From Aminivibrio sp. (GTDB lineage Bacteria > Synergistota > Synergistia > Synergistales > Aminobacteriaceae): DNA of 64,000 bases. Location of the stretch: contig NZ_JAESIH010000059.1 of the NCBI RefSeq assembly GCF_016756745.1, positions 66,149 to 130,148 of the forward strand, written 5' to 3'. Below the pieces are notes generated by a model. It was not told where the DNA came from, made no database searches, and saw nothing but the letters and a program-made list of their open reading frames with translations. The position numbers were made by a program, and so were the translations under genes. Shown here piece by piece: positions 26,313 to 34,969 of the stretch. The first letter of the stretch is position 1, and every line of letters starts with the position of its first letter.

Positions 26313-26369
26313 GGCCCTAAATCCGCACCCCAGCGGTGACGTTCCCGGCTGAGGTGCGGATTTAGGGCC
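26313..26369. repeat. Dispersed TIR repeat, copy E (57 bp, minimal)
   Basis: A perfect 17-bp inverted repeat (26313-26329 with 26353-26369) containing the family ends CCTAAATCCGCA and TGCGGATTTAGG. Only about 23 nt lie between the arms. Both arms continue like the CTCAGCGG end of copies G and H, so it looks like an element reduced to its tips. It sits between divergent genes, just before the chemoreceptor leader. Confidence 0.85.
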
Positions 26370-26447
26370 TTGTTCCCCGGTAGAAGAAAGGGTACAATTC
26401 TCGGAGAAACGTTTTTTTACAATAATCCTAGTAAAGGGGATGGAGCT

Positions 26448-28577
26448 GTGAAACTGAACCGACTTGGCGCCCGCATTCTTCTCGTTGTGCTCTCCCTTCT
26501 GGTTCTTTCGGTGGGAGGCATCGGGTTTTACGCTATAAACGCCGGGAGCGGCGGCTTAAACGCCGTGGTGGATGATTACGAGAAGTCCATGGCCCACGGG
26601 CTCGCCCACGAACTGGACGCCACATTCAACCGCTTCCAGGGCATGCTCCAGGCGCTGTCGGCCCTCGTCACTACCCGCTTCACCCCCCAAATGCTCAACC
26701 CTGACGTAGGCGAGGTGGTGGTCCGCCAGTTCGGCGCCCAGAACGGGAAGTTCATCAACGACCTGGGCGTGCAGTCTCCCCACGCCAGAAGCCTGTTTAT
26801 CGTCTTCAACCCGGAACATTTCGGCACAAAGAACGTATTCGTGGTGGGGTTCCGGAGAGCCGACGAAAAATCCCTCTTTGTTTACATGGACTCCGTGGGG
26901 TTGGGGGCTGCGGACCTCATCGACAGGAAAAACCCGGCCGCTGCCTGGTTCTGGAGCCCTCTCGACACGGGGCAGGAATATTGGGGAGACATCAGGAAGT
27001 CGGAAGAAGGCTTCGACGAGGTGTTCTACACCATGCCGGTGAAGATGGGAGACCAGACGGCAGCCGTGGTGGGAATTTCCTTCGATTTCAGCTTTGTCAG
27101 GGAAACGCTGAAAGACGTCAGGATCTACAATACGGGGTATCCCATCCTCATGAACCGGGAGCTCCGGTTCCTCTACCACCCCACCCAGAAATTTGACGGT
27201 CCCACCATCCGGGAGGTGTCGGGGGGATCCATTGCCCCCTTCGCCGACCAGTTCCTGACGCAGGAGAACGGCCGTTTCTCCTATGTCTACGAGGGCGAGG
27301 AGAAGAGCATGGCCTTCCAGCGCCTCAACAACGGGTACATCGCCGCCGCCACAGCGACCACGGCGGAATCCCTCTCCGCCGAAAGAGCCATGCGCCGGGC
27401 GGTCTACATCGGCATAGTGGGTGTCCTCGTGGTGGCCTCCATCGTGGTCATTCTTTTCTCCCGGAGCCTCGCCCGGCCCCTCCAGGCGGTGGCCGAGCGG
27501 GCCCGGTACGTGGCCGAGACCGGCGACCTCACCGCCTCCATAGAGGCGGACACGTCAATCGAAGAGATCCGGAACGTAGCCGACGCGGTGAACCGGATGA
27601 TCTCCGGGACCGCCGAGACGGTCAGGAAAATCCTCGAAAGCGCCTCCAGGGTGCTCTCCCGGGCTGAGGACATGAGCGCAGCGTCAGAGCAGAGCAGCGC
27701 CTCGGTGCAGGAAGTGATCGGCCTTGTGGGCAAGGTGGCGAAGAACACCCACGACACTGCGAGCGCCATCGAGGAGGCCAACGCCGGAGTGGAGGAAGTG
27801 GCGAGCGCGTCTCAGGCTGGGGCGAAGGCCGCCGCCGAATCGGGGGAACAGGCCCAGGAAATCTCCATGGCGGCGGAGAAGGGGGGCAAGGCCCTGGACG
27901 AAATGGCCTCCCTGATAGAGGACGTCTCCGGTGCGGGCAGCCAGGTCAGCGCGGCGGTGACGGAGCTTGCGAAGTCGGTGTCGGGCATCACGGGATTCGT
28001 GAACACCATCACCCAGATAGCCGACCAGACGAACCTTCTTGCGCTGAATGCGGCCATCGAGGCAGCCCGAGCCGGAGAGGCGGGACGGGGCTTCGCGGTG
28101 GTGGCGGAGGAAGTGCGGAAGCTCGCGGAAGAGTCGAACCGAGCGGCGACCCAGGTGGGCAAGGTCATCGGGGAGATTTCGGGCAAGACGGACAAGGCCC
28201 TGGCGGACCAGAAGGGAAGCGCGGAGAAGATCCGGGAGCTCGTAGCCCGCGCCGGAGAGACGAAGGCCGTCATCGACGGTGTGATCGCCCGTGTGGGGTC
28301 CATCACGGAGAACGTGCAGTCCATAGCGGCGACCATGGAAGAGCAGTCAGCGAGCGCCGAGGAGATGACGGCGGGCATGGATCACGTGGCCCGTGCGACA
28401 GCGGACATCAGCGAGCAGATGGAGAACATCAACCGGTCCATGGAAGAGCAGGGGCGGGTGACGGAGTCCATCGCGAAGGCCGCCGAAGAGCTTGTGAGCC
28501 TGTCGGAAGAGATGCAGAAGTCCGCCGCCCGGTTCAGGGTCGAGGAAGAGGAAAAAGGGCTTGCACCGGCGGAATGA
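26448..28577 (+). CDS. Methyl-accepting chemotaxis protein
   Basis: A 709-residue chemoreceptor. TM1 is at about residues 9-28, a large periplasmic Cache-like sensor domain at about 30-310, TM2 at about 317-337 and a HAMP domain at about 340-392. A long signalling coiled coil follows, with the conserved hairpin tip ([18 protein letters not shown], about residues 520-545). It binds CheW/CheA at the tip. The CheW gene follows 58 nt downstream. The GTG start at 26448 has GGAG nearby and begins the basic N-terminus; earlier codons lie in the leader region. Confidence 0.92.
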   Translation: MKLNRLGARILLVVLSLLVLSVGGIGFYAINAGSGGLNAVVDDYEKSMAHGLAHELDATFNRFQGMLQALSALVTTRFTPQMLNPDVGEVVVRQFGAQNGKFINDLGVQSPHARSLFIVFNPEHFGTKNVFVVGFRRADEKSLFVYMDSVGLGAADLIDRKNPAAAWFWSPLDTGQEYWGDIRKSEEGFDEVFYTMPVKMGDQTAAVVGISFDFSFVRETLKDVRIYNTGYPILMNRELRFLYHPTQKFDGPTIREVSGGSIAPFADQFLTQENGRFSYVYEGEEKSMAFQRLNNGYIAAATATTAESLSAERAMRRAVYIGIVGVLVVASIVVILFSRSLARPLQAVAERARYVAETGDLTASIEADTSIEEIRNVADAVNRMISGTAETVRKILESASRVLSRAEDMSAASEQSSASVQEVIGLVGKVAKNTHDTASAIEEANAGVEEVASASQAGAKAAAESGEQAQEISMAAEKGGKALDEMASLIEDVSGAGSQVSAAVTELAKSVSGITGFVNTITQIADQTNLLALNAAIEAARAGEAGRGFAVVAEEVRKLAEESNRAATQVGKVIGEISGKTDKALADQKGSAEKIRELVARAGETKAVIDGVIARVGSITENVQSIAATMEEQSASAEEMTAGMDHVARATADISEQMENINRSMEEQGRVTESIAKAAEELVSLSEEMQKSAARFRVEEEEKGLAPAE

Positions 28578-28635
28578 CGGTTCTTTTCCCGGAATTTGCC
28601 GGCGGCTGACCGGGAGATAAAAAGGAGGAACAGGT

Positions 28636-29100
28636 ATGGCGGAGCAGCAGCTTGTGGTCTTCAGGCTCGGCAAGGAAGAGTTCGGCATTGACATATCACG
28701 GGTGAGGGAGATCGTCCGGCTTCAGAACATCACCGCGATTCCCCGGACTATGGATTTTGTGGAGGGTATCGTGAACCTCAGGGGGCGGATCGTTCCCATC
28801 GTGGACCTGTGCAAACGGTTCAGGGTGGCAAACTCCAGTTCCGTTGAAGAATCGGCCAGGCGCATCATCGTTGTGAACATGGCGGAGCAGAACATCGGCG
28901 TTCTGGTTGACGGCGTGTCGGAAATTCTTCGCATTCCCGATGAATCCATCGAGCCCACGCCTCCCATCGTGGCGGGAGACGTGTCCGCCGATTTCATCCG
29001 GGGTATCGCAAAGGTGGAGAACCGCCTGATCATCGTCCTCGACCTGGACAGGATCTTCTCCGTGGAAGAGAAGGCCGTTCTCGCCCAGGCTGTGGAATAG
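28636..29100 (+). CDS. cheW: Chemotaxis coupling protein CheW
   Basis: A 154-residue protein with a single CheW domain. QLVVFRLGKEEFGIDISRVREIVR opens it, and GIVNLRGRIVPIVDL is the hallmark motif of the receptor/CheA-binding surface. It couples chemoreceptors to the CheA kinase. AAAGGAGGAA precedes the ATG. It is probably co-transcribed with the receptor and ended by the hairpin at 29124-29160. No CheA, CheY, CheR or CheB is in the window. Confidence 0.95.
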   Translation: MAEQQLVVFRLGKEEFGIDISRVREIVRLQNITAIPRTMDFVEGIVNLRGRIVPIVDLCKRFRVANSSSVEESARRIIVVNMAEQNIGVLVDGVSEILRIPDESIEPTPPIVAGDVSADFIRGIAKVENRLIIVLDLDRIFSVEEKAVLAQAVE

Positions 29101-29123
29101 GCCGGGAAAGAAACCCGCAGTTC

Positions 29124-29160
29124 AAAAAAACGGGGGCCGGTAGAATCCGGCCCCCGTTTT
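29124..29160. terminator. Bidirectional terminator between cheW and the cupin gene
   Basis: CGGGGGCCGG and CCGGCCCCCG pair around a 6-nt loop, with AAAAAAA on the left and TTTT on the right. It serves both converging genes. Confidence 0.85.
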
Positions 29161-29609
29161 CAGTCCTTTCTGTCGGGGTAGTAGGCCAGGATACACAAGG
29201 TCGCCATCCCCCCTCCGGAGTTATGGAAGGAATGGGGCCTGTCCGCCCTGTGGCGGAGGGAGTCCCCGGAGGATAGACAGTATTCCTCCTGCCCCGTCTT
29301 CACGGTGATCAGACCTTCGAACACATGGATGTACTCCACCGTGCCCGGGTCGTGGGATTCCGAAAAGGAAAAGGCGCCCCGCTCCATTTCCACGGCAAAC
29401 ATGTCGAATGGGACGCTGCCGTCGGAGGGAAAGAGAGGGTACACCCGAAAAAGCCCGTTGTCCCCCACCAGAGGAGCAATCTGTTCCCTGGAAACCACCG
29501 CCGTCACGGCAGGATCGTCCGGAACGGCGGTCCGGAGAAACTCCGGAAATTCACGGAATACTCCCATGGCTGAAAACCAGGCGTTCCGCCCGATCATGCC
29601 GACCATCAC
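29160..29609 (-). CDS. Cupin-domain protein, like the sensor half of an XRE-cupin regulator
   Basis: A 149-residue protein. The second half is a cupin barrel (GTVEYIHVFEGLITVKTG, then SGDSLRHRADRPHSFHN). The first half resembles the linker of XRE-family regulators with a C-terminal cupin sensor. The N-terminal helix-turn-helix is absent, and no good ribosome site precedes the start, so it may be a truncated regulator. ATG 29606 or the GTG at 29609 are possible starts. It is divergent from the KDPG aldolase gene. Confidence 0.6.
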   Translation of the reverse strand: MMVGMIGRNAWFSAMGVFREFPEFLRTAVPDDPAVTAVVSREQIAPLVGDNGLFRVYPLFPSDGSVPFDMFAVEMERGAFSFSESHDPGTVEYIHVFEGLITVKTGQEEYCLSSGDSLRHRADRPHSFHNSGGGMATLCILAYYPDRKD

Positions 29610-29743
29610 ATATCACCCCCGGTGGGGACGCGGCAAAAAACGTGCTTCTCCGTATCCTCGAGGAGTCATTGCCTTGCCTCTGCGGTTCTTTGGGAAACAC
29701 TGTATCACTCCGGGGAATATCGGTCAATCAAAGCTTTTCTTAC

Positions 29744-29757
29744 GAAACATTGTTTTA
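29744..29757 (+). promoter_or_regulatory. Candidate operator upstream of the KDPG aldolase
   Basis: GAAACATTGTTTTA, a near-palindrome (GAAACA..TGTTTt) placed just upstream of the -35. It resembles IclR/KdgR-type boxes of pectin and hexuronate genes in proteobacteria. The resemblance is by eye only. Confidence 0.35.
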
Positions 29758-29774
29758 TTCAGCGAAAAGAGCCC

Positions 29775-29804
29775 TTGACGGGAGGAAGCCCTATTGTCTA
29801 TCCT
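29775..29804 (+). promoter_or_regulatory. Promoter of the KDPG aldolase gene
   Basis: TTGACG (29775-29780), an 18-nt spacer and TATCCT (29799-29804), about 40 nt before the start codon. Confidence 0.5.
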
Positions 29805-29843
29805 TGGTGGGGATTTCCATTACGGAAAGGAGACAATCATCTC

Positions 29844-30806
29844 ATGGATAACAACATACTGCAGCGCATAGGCGAACTGGGCATCGTTCCCGTGGTGAAG
29901 CTCGACAGGGCGGAGGACGCCGTTCCTCTGGGCAGGGCCCTTCTGGAAGGAGACCTCCCCATAGCGGAGGTGACCTTCCGTACCGACGCCGCCGAAGAGT
30001 CCATCGGGACTCTTTCGAAGGAGCTTCCGGAGCTCCTGGTCGGTGCCGGGACGGTTCTCACGAAGGAACAGGTCAGGCGGGCGGTGGACGCAGGAGCGAA
30101 GTTCATCGTCACCCCGGGGTTCAACCCCTCCGTGGTGGACTACTGCGTGGAAAACCACATCCCCATCACTCCGGGGATAAACAGCCCCTCCCAGATCGAG
30201 ATGGCCCTCGAGCGGGGCCTCAAGGTGGTAAAGTTCTTCCCTGCCGAGCAGTCCGGCGGCCTTCCCATGCTCAAGGCCATGAGCGCCCCCTACGGCTCCG
30301 TGAAGTTCATTCCCACCGGCGGCATCGACACGAAGAACATGCTTTCCTACCTTTCCTTCAACAAAATCCTCGCGGTGGGAGGAAGCTGGATGGTGAAGCC
30401 GGAAATGGTGGCGGCGGGGCGGTTCGACGAGATCACCCGGATTACCCGGGAGGCGGTTTATACCATGCATGGTTTCGAGCTCGCCCATCTCGGAGTGAAT
30501 TGCCCGGACGGCGAAGAGGCCGCCGCCGGCGCCGCAAAGATAGCCTCCCTTTTCGGCATGGCCGTGAAGGACGGCAACAGCTCCGTCTTCGCCGGAAAGG
30601 CCTTCGAGTTCATGAAGTCGCCTTACCTCGGCGAGAAGGGGCACGCGGCCGTTTCCTGCAACGACGTGGCCCGGGCCCTCGCCTTCCTGAAGTCAAAGGG
30701 CATAGGATCCCTTCCCGAGACGGAGAAGAAAAAGGACGGCAGAACTGCGGCAATCTACCTGGACCTGCACGTGGGCGGGTTTATCTTCCACCTGCTGCAG
30801 AAGTAG
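29844..30806 (+). CDS. KDPG/KHG aldolase with C-terminal VOC-like domain
   Basis: A 320-residue two-part protein. Residues 1-210 are an Eda-type class I aldolase, with the base in AEVTFRT, GAGTVLT, a PGFNP segment, the Schiff-base Lys in KVVKFFPAE (about 130) and the GGSWM phosphate loop. Residues about 215-320 (GFELAHLGVNC through IYLDLHVGGFIFHLLQK) look like a VOC-type module, an architecture known for clostridial-type Eda proteins. It cleaves 2-keto-3-deoxy-6-phosphogluconate to pyruvate and glyceraldehyde-3-phosphate, after UxuA and KDG kinase. GGAAAGGAG supports ATG 29844. Confidence 0.88.
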   Translation: MDNNILQRIGELGIVPVVKLDRAEDAVPLGRALLEGDLPIAEVTFRTDAAEESIGTLSKELPELLVGAGTVLTKEQVRRAVDAGAKFIVTPGFNPSVVDYCVENHIPITPGINSPSQIEMALERGLKVVKFFPAEQSGGLPMLKAMSAPYGSVKFIPTGGIDTKNMLSYLSFNKILAVGGSWMVKPEMVAAGRFDEITRITREAVYTMHGFELAHLGVNCPDGEEAAAGAAKIASLFGMAVKDGNSSVFAGKAFEFMKSPYLGEKGHAAVSCNDVARALAFLKSKGIGSLPETEKKKDGRTAAIYLDLHVGGFIFHLLQK

Positions 30807-30824
30807 CCTTTCGCGGAAACGACA

Positions 30825-30853
30825 CGGGGGAGGCCCTTGAAGGGCCTCCCCCG
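30825..30853. terminator. Bidirectional hairpin between the aldolase and KDG kinase genes
   Basis: CGGGGGAGGCCCTT pairs with AAGGGCCTCCCCCG almost perfectly around a minimal loop, midway between the two converging stop codons. T-runs are weak on both sides. Confidence 0.65.
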
Positions 30854-30883
30854 CTCTTACATTCCGAACCCGTTTTCTTTTCT

Positions 30884-31915
30884 TTACCGCTGGACCCTTC
30901 CCGAGGCATCACCGCCCGCCAGGTTGAGCACATCCTCCTTCGAGACCCTGTTGAAGTCGCCGTAGATGGTGTGCTTGAGGGCCGAAGCCGCCACGGCGAA
31001 CTCAAGGGCCTCCTGGGGGGTCTTCAGGTTGTTCAGCCCCCAGATGAGCCCTGAGCCGAAGGAGTCTCCGCCGCCGATGCGGTCTACGATATCCCGGATC
31101 TCGTACTTCTTGCTGGTGAAGAAATTCCCCTTGTTGTCGGCCAGAACCGCGGACCAGCCGTTCCAGTCGGCGCTCACGCTCTCCCGTAGGCTCACGGCGA
31201 GGTACTTCATGTTGGGGTAGGAGGCCATGACCTTTTCGGCGAGGACCCTGTACTTGGACACGTCAAGCTCACCGGAGGCGACGTCAACGTCGATTTCGAT
31301 GCCGAGGCACTTCTGGCAGTCCTCCTCGTTGGCGATGGTGACGTCCACGTATTTGGCGAACTCGGTCATGACTTCTTTCGCAGTCTTGCCCCACTTCCAG
31401 AGCTTTTTGCGGTAGTTGAGGTCGCAGGACACGGTGATGCCCTTCGCCTTACATGCTTTCACGGCCTCGAGGGCCACTGCCGCCGTCCCCTCGGCCAGGG
31501 AGGGGGTGATGCCGGTGGTGTGGAACCAGGTGGCTCCGTCCAGGATTCTGTCCCAATCGAAGTCGCCGGGTTTCACTTCGGCGATGGATGACCCGGAGCG
31601 GTCGTAGAGCACCTTCGAGGGGCGCATGGACGAACCGGTCTCGGTGAAATAGATGCCGAGCCGCTCTCCCTTGCGGGCGATGAAGCTGGTATCGATGCCG
31701 AAGGAGCGCATCTCCTTCACCATGGCGTCGCCCACGGGGTTCGAAGGGGCGGCGGTGACGTAGGAGACGTTCTCGCCGTAGTTGGCCAGGGAGACAGCCA
31801 CGTTGGCCTCGGCTCCGCCGAAGGTGGCCACCAGGTTGTTGGTCTGGAAGAGGATCTCGTGATCGGGAGGAGTAAGCCGAAGCATGATTTCTCCGAATGT
31901 GACAAAACGGGACAT
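30884..31915 (-). CDS. kdgK: 2-keto-3-deoxygluconate kinase (PfkB family)
   Basis: A 343-residue sugar kinase. The N-terminal [10 protein letters not shown] and [15 protein letters not shown] segments are typical of KDG kinases. [12 protein letters not shown] is the KDG-kinase substrate region, and [15 protein letters not shown] is the PfkB signature with the catalytic Asp. It phosphorylates KDG to KDPG for the convergent aldolase gene. ATG 31915 is set by AAGGAGGT 10 nt upstream; an in-frame ATG at 31936 lies before that site. Its promoter and a perfect palindrome are at 31932-32013. Confidence 0.88.
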   Translation of the reverse strand: MSRFVTFGEIMLRLTPPDHEILFQTNNLVATFGGAEANVAVSLANYGENVSYVTAAPSNPVGDAMVKEMRSFGIDTSFIARKGERLGIYFTETGSSMRPSKVLYDRSGSSIAEVKPGDFDWDRILDGATWFHTTGITPSLAEGTAAVALEAVKACKAKGITVSCDLNYRKKLWKWGKTAKEVMTEFAKYVDVTIANEEDCQKCLGIEIDVDVASGELDVSKYRVLAEKVMASYPNMKYLAVSLRESVSADWNGWSAVLADNKGNFFTSKKYEIRDIVDRIGGGDSFGSGLIWGLNNLKTPQEALEFAVAASALKHTIYGDFNRVSKEDVLNLAGGDASGRVQR

Positions 31916-31931
31916 TGTATCGACCTCCTTG

Positions 31932-31944
31932 AACAATAATTGTT
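31932..31944 (-). promoter_or_regulatory. Palindrome in the kdgK leader
   Basis: AACAATAATTGTT, a perfect 6-bp inverted repeat with a one-base centre, extending to CGAAACAATTATTGTTC on the minus strand. It lies between the kdgK promoter and the ribosome site and shares the CGAAACA..TTGTT character of the box at 29744. Confidence 0.4.
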
Positions 31945-31984
31945 TCGTTTGTTAAAACACCGGTTCTGTGAATGGATCAAAAAT

Positions 31985-32013
31985 ACACTATCGCCTTTTC
32001 GGTCCCTTGTCAA
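31985..32013 (-). promoter_or_regulatory. Promoter of kdgK
   Basis: On the minus strand TTGACA (32008-32013), a 17-nt spacer and TAGTGT (31985-31990). Confidence 0.5.
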
Positions 32014-32027
32014 TAAAGAAAAGGGCC

Positions 32028-32286
32028 CCTAAATCCGCTCATTTTTCAGGCAGAGGGAGTGTCGCCGGGCATAAGGTGAATTCGCCCTCCCCAGGGGCGA
32101 AGAGATTATCCCCTGGGGGAGGGCGCCTGAGGTGAGAGAAACCGACACGGATGTCGGTTTCACAAGCAGGCAACCGGCGAACGCAGGGAGCCGTGGGACT
32201 CGCTTGGGCAGTTGTCAAGGACGACAATCTGCACCCCCCGCCCAAGCGTTCCCCGGTGACACTCCCCGCTGAGGTGCGGATTTAGG
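32028..32286 (-). repeat. Dispersed TIR repeat, copy F (259 bp, full-length type)
   Basis: Bounded by CCTAAATCCGCT and TGCGGATTTAGG. Its interior is the reverse complement of copies G and H, with the same CGACACGGATGTCGG hairpin, GCGAACGCAGGGAGC block and CCCTCCCCAGGGGCGAAGAG block. It fills the intergenic space between kdgK and the MOSC-FdhD gene together with the kdgK promoter. No ORF is supported in it. Confidence 0.9.
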
Positions 32287-32308
32287 GGGCCCCTGCAGGG
32301 GCCCCATG

Positions 32309-33544
32309 TCAGGCGTCCGGTACCACCCTGTCGGGCCGGGTGTAGACGTTCATACCCCCGTTCCGGATGAATCCAACGAGAGTGATTCCTCCCCGTTCCG
32401 CCGCTTCGGCACCCTCGGCGATGGCGGCGGAGACGCTGCCGAGGACGTGTATTCCCGCCCCCACCGCCTTGTGGACCATGTCCTCGGGCAGGCGTCCGGA
32501 AACTACCAGGGCGGTCTCCCCAAGGGGAACGGCATGGAGCACGGCCCACCCCACGGCCTTGTCCACGGCATTGTGCCGCCCGATATCCTCGGTGAGGAAG
32601 AGCCGGTTTCCCGTCCGGTGAATGAGGGCTGCCGCATGGGTACCTCCCGCGGCACGGAAGACAGGGGCCTCCCCAAGCCAGTCCGCCCCGTCCTGCAGGA
32701 CGGAGGCCGGGATGGACCAGTCCGCGGATTCCACGGACCCCAGACCCTGGCCCGTTCTTTCCTCCGGGATGGCCGAGGGGGAGGACGAGAGGATACGCTG
32801 CAGGAGGGGAAGCCCGGCGGTCATCTTCTTCCGGGCCACCCGGACCTCCCCCGGGAGGATTTCAAGGCTGGCGATGTCCTCCCGGCCGTCGATGAGCCTC
32901 CGGCACTTCAGGTGCCCCACCGCCCAGTACCGCTCTTCCCCGGGGGAGCAGAGGGCGGTCACCTGCTTCTCTCCGTCGAGTACCAGGGTGACCCTGGCCT
33001 CCCTGAGCATGCTGTCCGTCACCGTTTCCCCCTTCCCGCCGGCGATGCGGGTGATTTCTCGGCGGACGAGGCGTTCGGGCAGTTCCTCGGGGACAAATTC
33101 CACGGTGTCCCCCACCCTGACCGGTCCCTCGGTCAGAACCTCGCAGAAGATGCCCAGCCTGGGCATGATGCAGTCACCGGCGGCCTCGTAGATGGCGCAC
33201 CGAGAGTGGCACTCCTTTCCGATCTGGGTCACCCTGAGGAGGGCCGTTCCGATCCTGAGAAGATCGCCGAGGACCAGGGACTTGAGGTCGATGCCTTCCG
33301 TGACCAGGTTTTCGGCGAAGGCGCCGTGGAAGAGGGTGGGGATGGACTGTTTCATGATCTTGATATCGCCTTCGTCCAGCAGGCTCACCTGCCGGTGGGC
33401 GAATCCGAAGTGGCCGTCCCCTTCCAGTCCCTTTCCGGGGACCAGCCGTCCCTCTCCCCGGTCTTTCTTCTGCATTCCCTTTGCCGGGGCCGTGCAGACG
33501 GCCCTGATAACGCCCCGGAGGGGAGGAACACTAGAAAACGGCAT
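32309..33544 (-). CDS. MOSC domain-FdhD fusion protein
   Basis: A 411-residue fusion. Residues about 10-150 are a MOSC domain (KGLEGDGHFG, HGAFAENLVTEG, IGKECHSRC, GIFCEVL). Residues about 155-411 match FdhD, with ALCSPGEE, FRAAGGTHAAAL, EDIGRHNAVDKAVG, VSGRLPEDMVHKA and GITLVGFIRNGGMNVYT. FdhD is the sulfurtransferase that activates molybdenum/tungsten formate dehydrogenases. The catalytic CxxC loop of FdhD is not visible; that region reads SSSPSAIPEERTGQG. The protein may therefore handle the cofactor without sulfur transfer (inference). It overlaps the M20 gene upstream by 14 nt. Confidence 0.82.
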   Translation of the reverse strand: MPFSSVPPLRGVIRAVCTAPAKGMQKKDRGEGRLVPGKGLEGDGHFGFAHRQVSLLDEGDIKIMKQSIPTLFHGAFAENLVTEGIDLKSLVLGDLLRIGTALLRVTQIGKECHSRCAIYEAAGDCIMPRLGIFCEVLTEGPVRVGDTVEFVPEELPERLVRREITRIAGGKGETVTDSMLREARVTLVLDGEKQVTALCSPGEERYWAVGHLKCRRLIDGREDIASLEILPGEVRVARKKMTAGLPLLQRILSSSPSAIPEERTGQGLGSVESADWSIPASVLQDGADWLGEAPVFRAAGGTHAAALIHRTGNRLFLTEDIGRHNAVDKAVGWAVLHAVPLGETALVVSGRLPEDMVHKAVGAGIHVLGSVSAAIAEGAEAAERGGITLVGFIRNGGMNVYTRPDRVVPDA

Positions 33545-34661
33545 TCGGAACCCTCTCCAGGATGCCCAGAAGGAGGGCGAAACGGGAGGGGATCTCCCCG
33601 ATTTCCACGTACTCCGTCACGGCATGGGAACCGCCGCCCACGGGCCCGAGCCCGTCCACAGTAGGGACGTCCAGGGCGGCGGTGAAGTTGCCGTCCGAAC
33701 CGCCGCCGGTGCTCTGCCAGCGGACATCCACCCCTGCCTCCCGGCCCGCCTCTTCCACCAGGGCGCAGAGCTTCATGGTCTTGGGCGACGGGTTCATGGG
33801 CGGCCGGGTGAGGAAGAAGTCGGCCTCCACGTTGATGCCCGCAGTAGCCGGGTGAGCCTTCAGTTCGGCGATTTTCGCCTCGATGCGGTTCTTTTCCTCC
33901 GGAACCTTGATCCGGACGTCCACGGTCATGGATGCCTTCTCGGGCACCACGTTGGGGGCCGTGCCGCCGGAGACCACCCCGGCGTTGAGGGTGGTGCCCT
34001 TCTCGAAATCGGTGAGGCCGTGGAGGCCGATAATCCAGTGGGCCATCTCGTTCACGGCACTCACGCCCTTTTCCGGTTCCACTCCCGCATGAGCGGCTTT
34101 CCCGCGGAAGGCGACGTCAATCCGGCCAAGGCCCTTCCGTTGGTTCACCAGGTCGCCGTTGGGGCGGGCGGGCTCCAGGATCACCGCCGTGCGGCTTTCG
34201 CGGGCCAGTTCCTCGATCCAGGGGCGGGCCCTGCGGGAACCGATCTCCTCCTCGCTGTTGTAGACGATACAAAAGGAGCCGGGCGCTCCCGCCTCGGCGA
34301 TGGCCCGGGCGGCGTAGAGGCCGAAGAGAAGCCCTCCCTTCATGTCGTTCACGCCGGGGCCGTAGGCCCGCTTTTCATCCCTGGAAAAGGGGCGCTCCCC
34401 TGCTGTTCCCTTCGGGAAGACCGTGTCGAGGTGCCCGAGAAGCAGGGCATCGTAGGGGGCTTCGCCGTTGCTTATTTTGAGGCTTGGTCCCACCTCGGGG
34501 CCGAGATCTTTCTTCTCCACCTTCCAGCCGATGTCGGCGAAGGCTTTTTCAAAGAACGCGGCCACTGCGGCCACGCCCTCGGTGTCCCTGGACTGGCTGT
34601 CGATGTTCACCAGGTATTCGAGGTCCTTCAAAAACTGTTCAAGGTTGAAAGAAATCTTCAT
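33531..34661 (-). CDS. M20 family peptidase (carboxypeptidase G2-like)
   Basis: A 376-residue zinc hydrolase. Zinc ligands and catalytic residues lie in LLLGHLDTVFP, GPGVNDMKGG, NSEEEIGS and the late GGGSHAVTEY. The dimerisation domain includes GKAAHAGVEPEKGVSAV. This is the CPG2/ArgE-like branch, which cleaves C-terminal Glu or acyl-amino-acid bonds. GGAGGAAC precedes the ATG. It is translationally overlapped with the MOSC-FdhD gene downstream, although no functional link between the two is known to me. Confidence 0.88.
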   Translation of the reverse strand: MKISFNLEQFLKDLEYLVNIDSQSRDTEGVAAVAAFFEKAFADIGWKVEKKDLGPEVGPSLKISNGEAPYDALLLGHLDTVFPKGTAGERPFSRDEKRAYGPGVNDMKGGLLFGLYAARAIAEAGAPGSFCIVYNSEEEIGSRRARPWIEELARESRTAVILEPARPNGDLVNQRKGLGRIDVAFRGKAAHAGVEPEKGVSAVNEMAHWIIGLHGLTDFEKGTTLNAGVVSGGTAPNVVPEKASMTVDVRIKVPEEKNRIEAKIAELKAHPATAGINVEADFFLTRPPMNPSPKTMKLCALVEEAGREAGVDVRWQSTGGGSDGNFTAALDVPTVDGLGPVGGGSHAVTEYVEIGEIPSRFALLLGILERVPNAVF

Positions 34662-34680
34662 GGGGCTGTTCCTCCTTTGG

Positions 34681-34898
34681 TCAGATAAAAAGCAGCAGGC
34701 TGACGGCCATGATCATCATGCCGACGATGAGCCCGCGGAGGGAGACGTGATGTTCCCCGTATTTCCGCGCCGAGGGAGAAGGCGGGAAAGCGGGTGTCGG
34801 TTTTCTTCGTGAAGAAGGCCGGGGCGCTCACCACCCCCGCGGGCAGCCCCGGCGAAGAAGGTCGGCTCGAAAGCGAACAGAACATTTTCCATTTCCAT
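34681..34898 (-). pseudogene. Frameshifted small membrane protein
   Basis: An AGGAGG site precedes ATG 34898. The first frame gives MEMENVLFAFEPTFFAG. A second frame continues with LPAGVVSAPAFFTKKTDTRF. A third ends as KYGEHHVSLRGLIVGMMIMA plus SLLLFI and a stop at 34681. Removing two single bases, one in each of two G/C-rich stretches, would give one 71-residue protein with a C-terminal transmembrane helix. I do not recognise the family. It is either a decayed gene or two indel errors. Apart from this the 308-nt gap between the M20 and znuA genes holds no gene. Confidence 0.5.
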
Positions 34899-34969
34899 CG
34901 TATTCCTCCTGAAGTGTGCGCTTGCACAGGAAAAACCATACCGAAAGGAAGCTCCGGGGTCAAGACGAA

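Noticed and set aside
32306-33664. Long plus-strand ORF (452 codons) across the MOSC-FdhD gene
   Set aside because: Antisense shadow produced by high third-position G/C; it has no recognisable domain, while the minus strand encodes a clear MOSC-FdhD fusion. The same applies to the long antisense frames at 1725-2651, 4516-5418, 11544-12920, 16859-18061, 36261-37397, 46860-48140 and 58557-59954.
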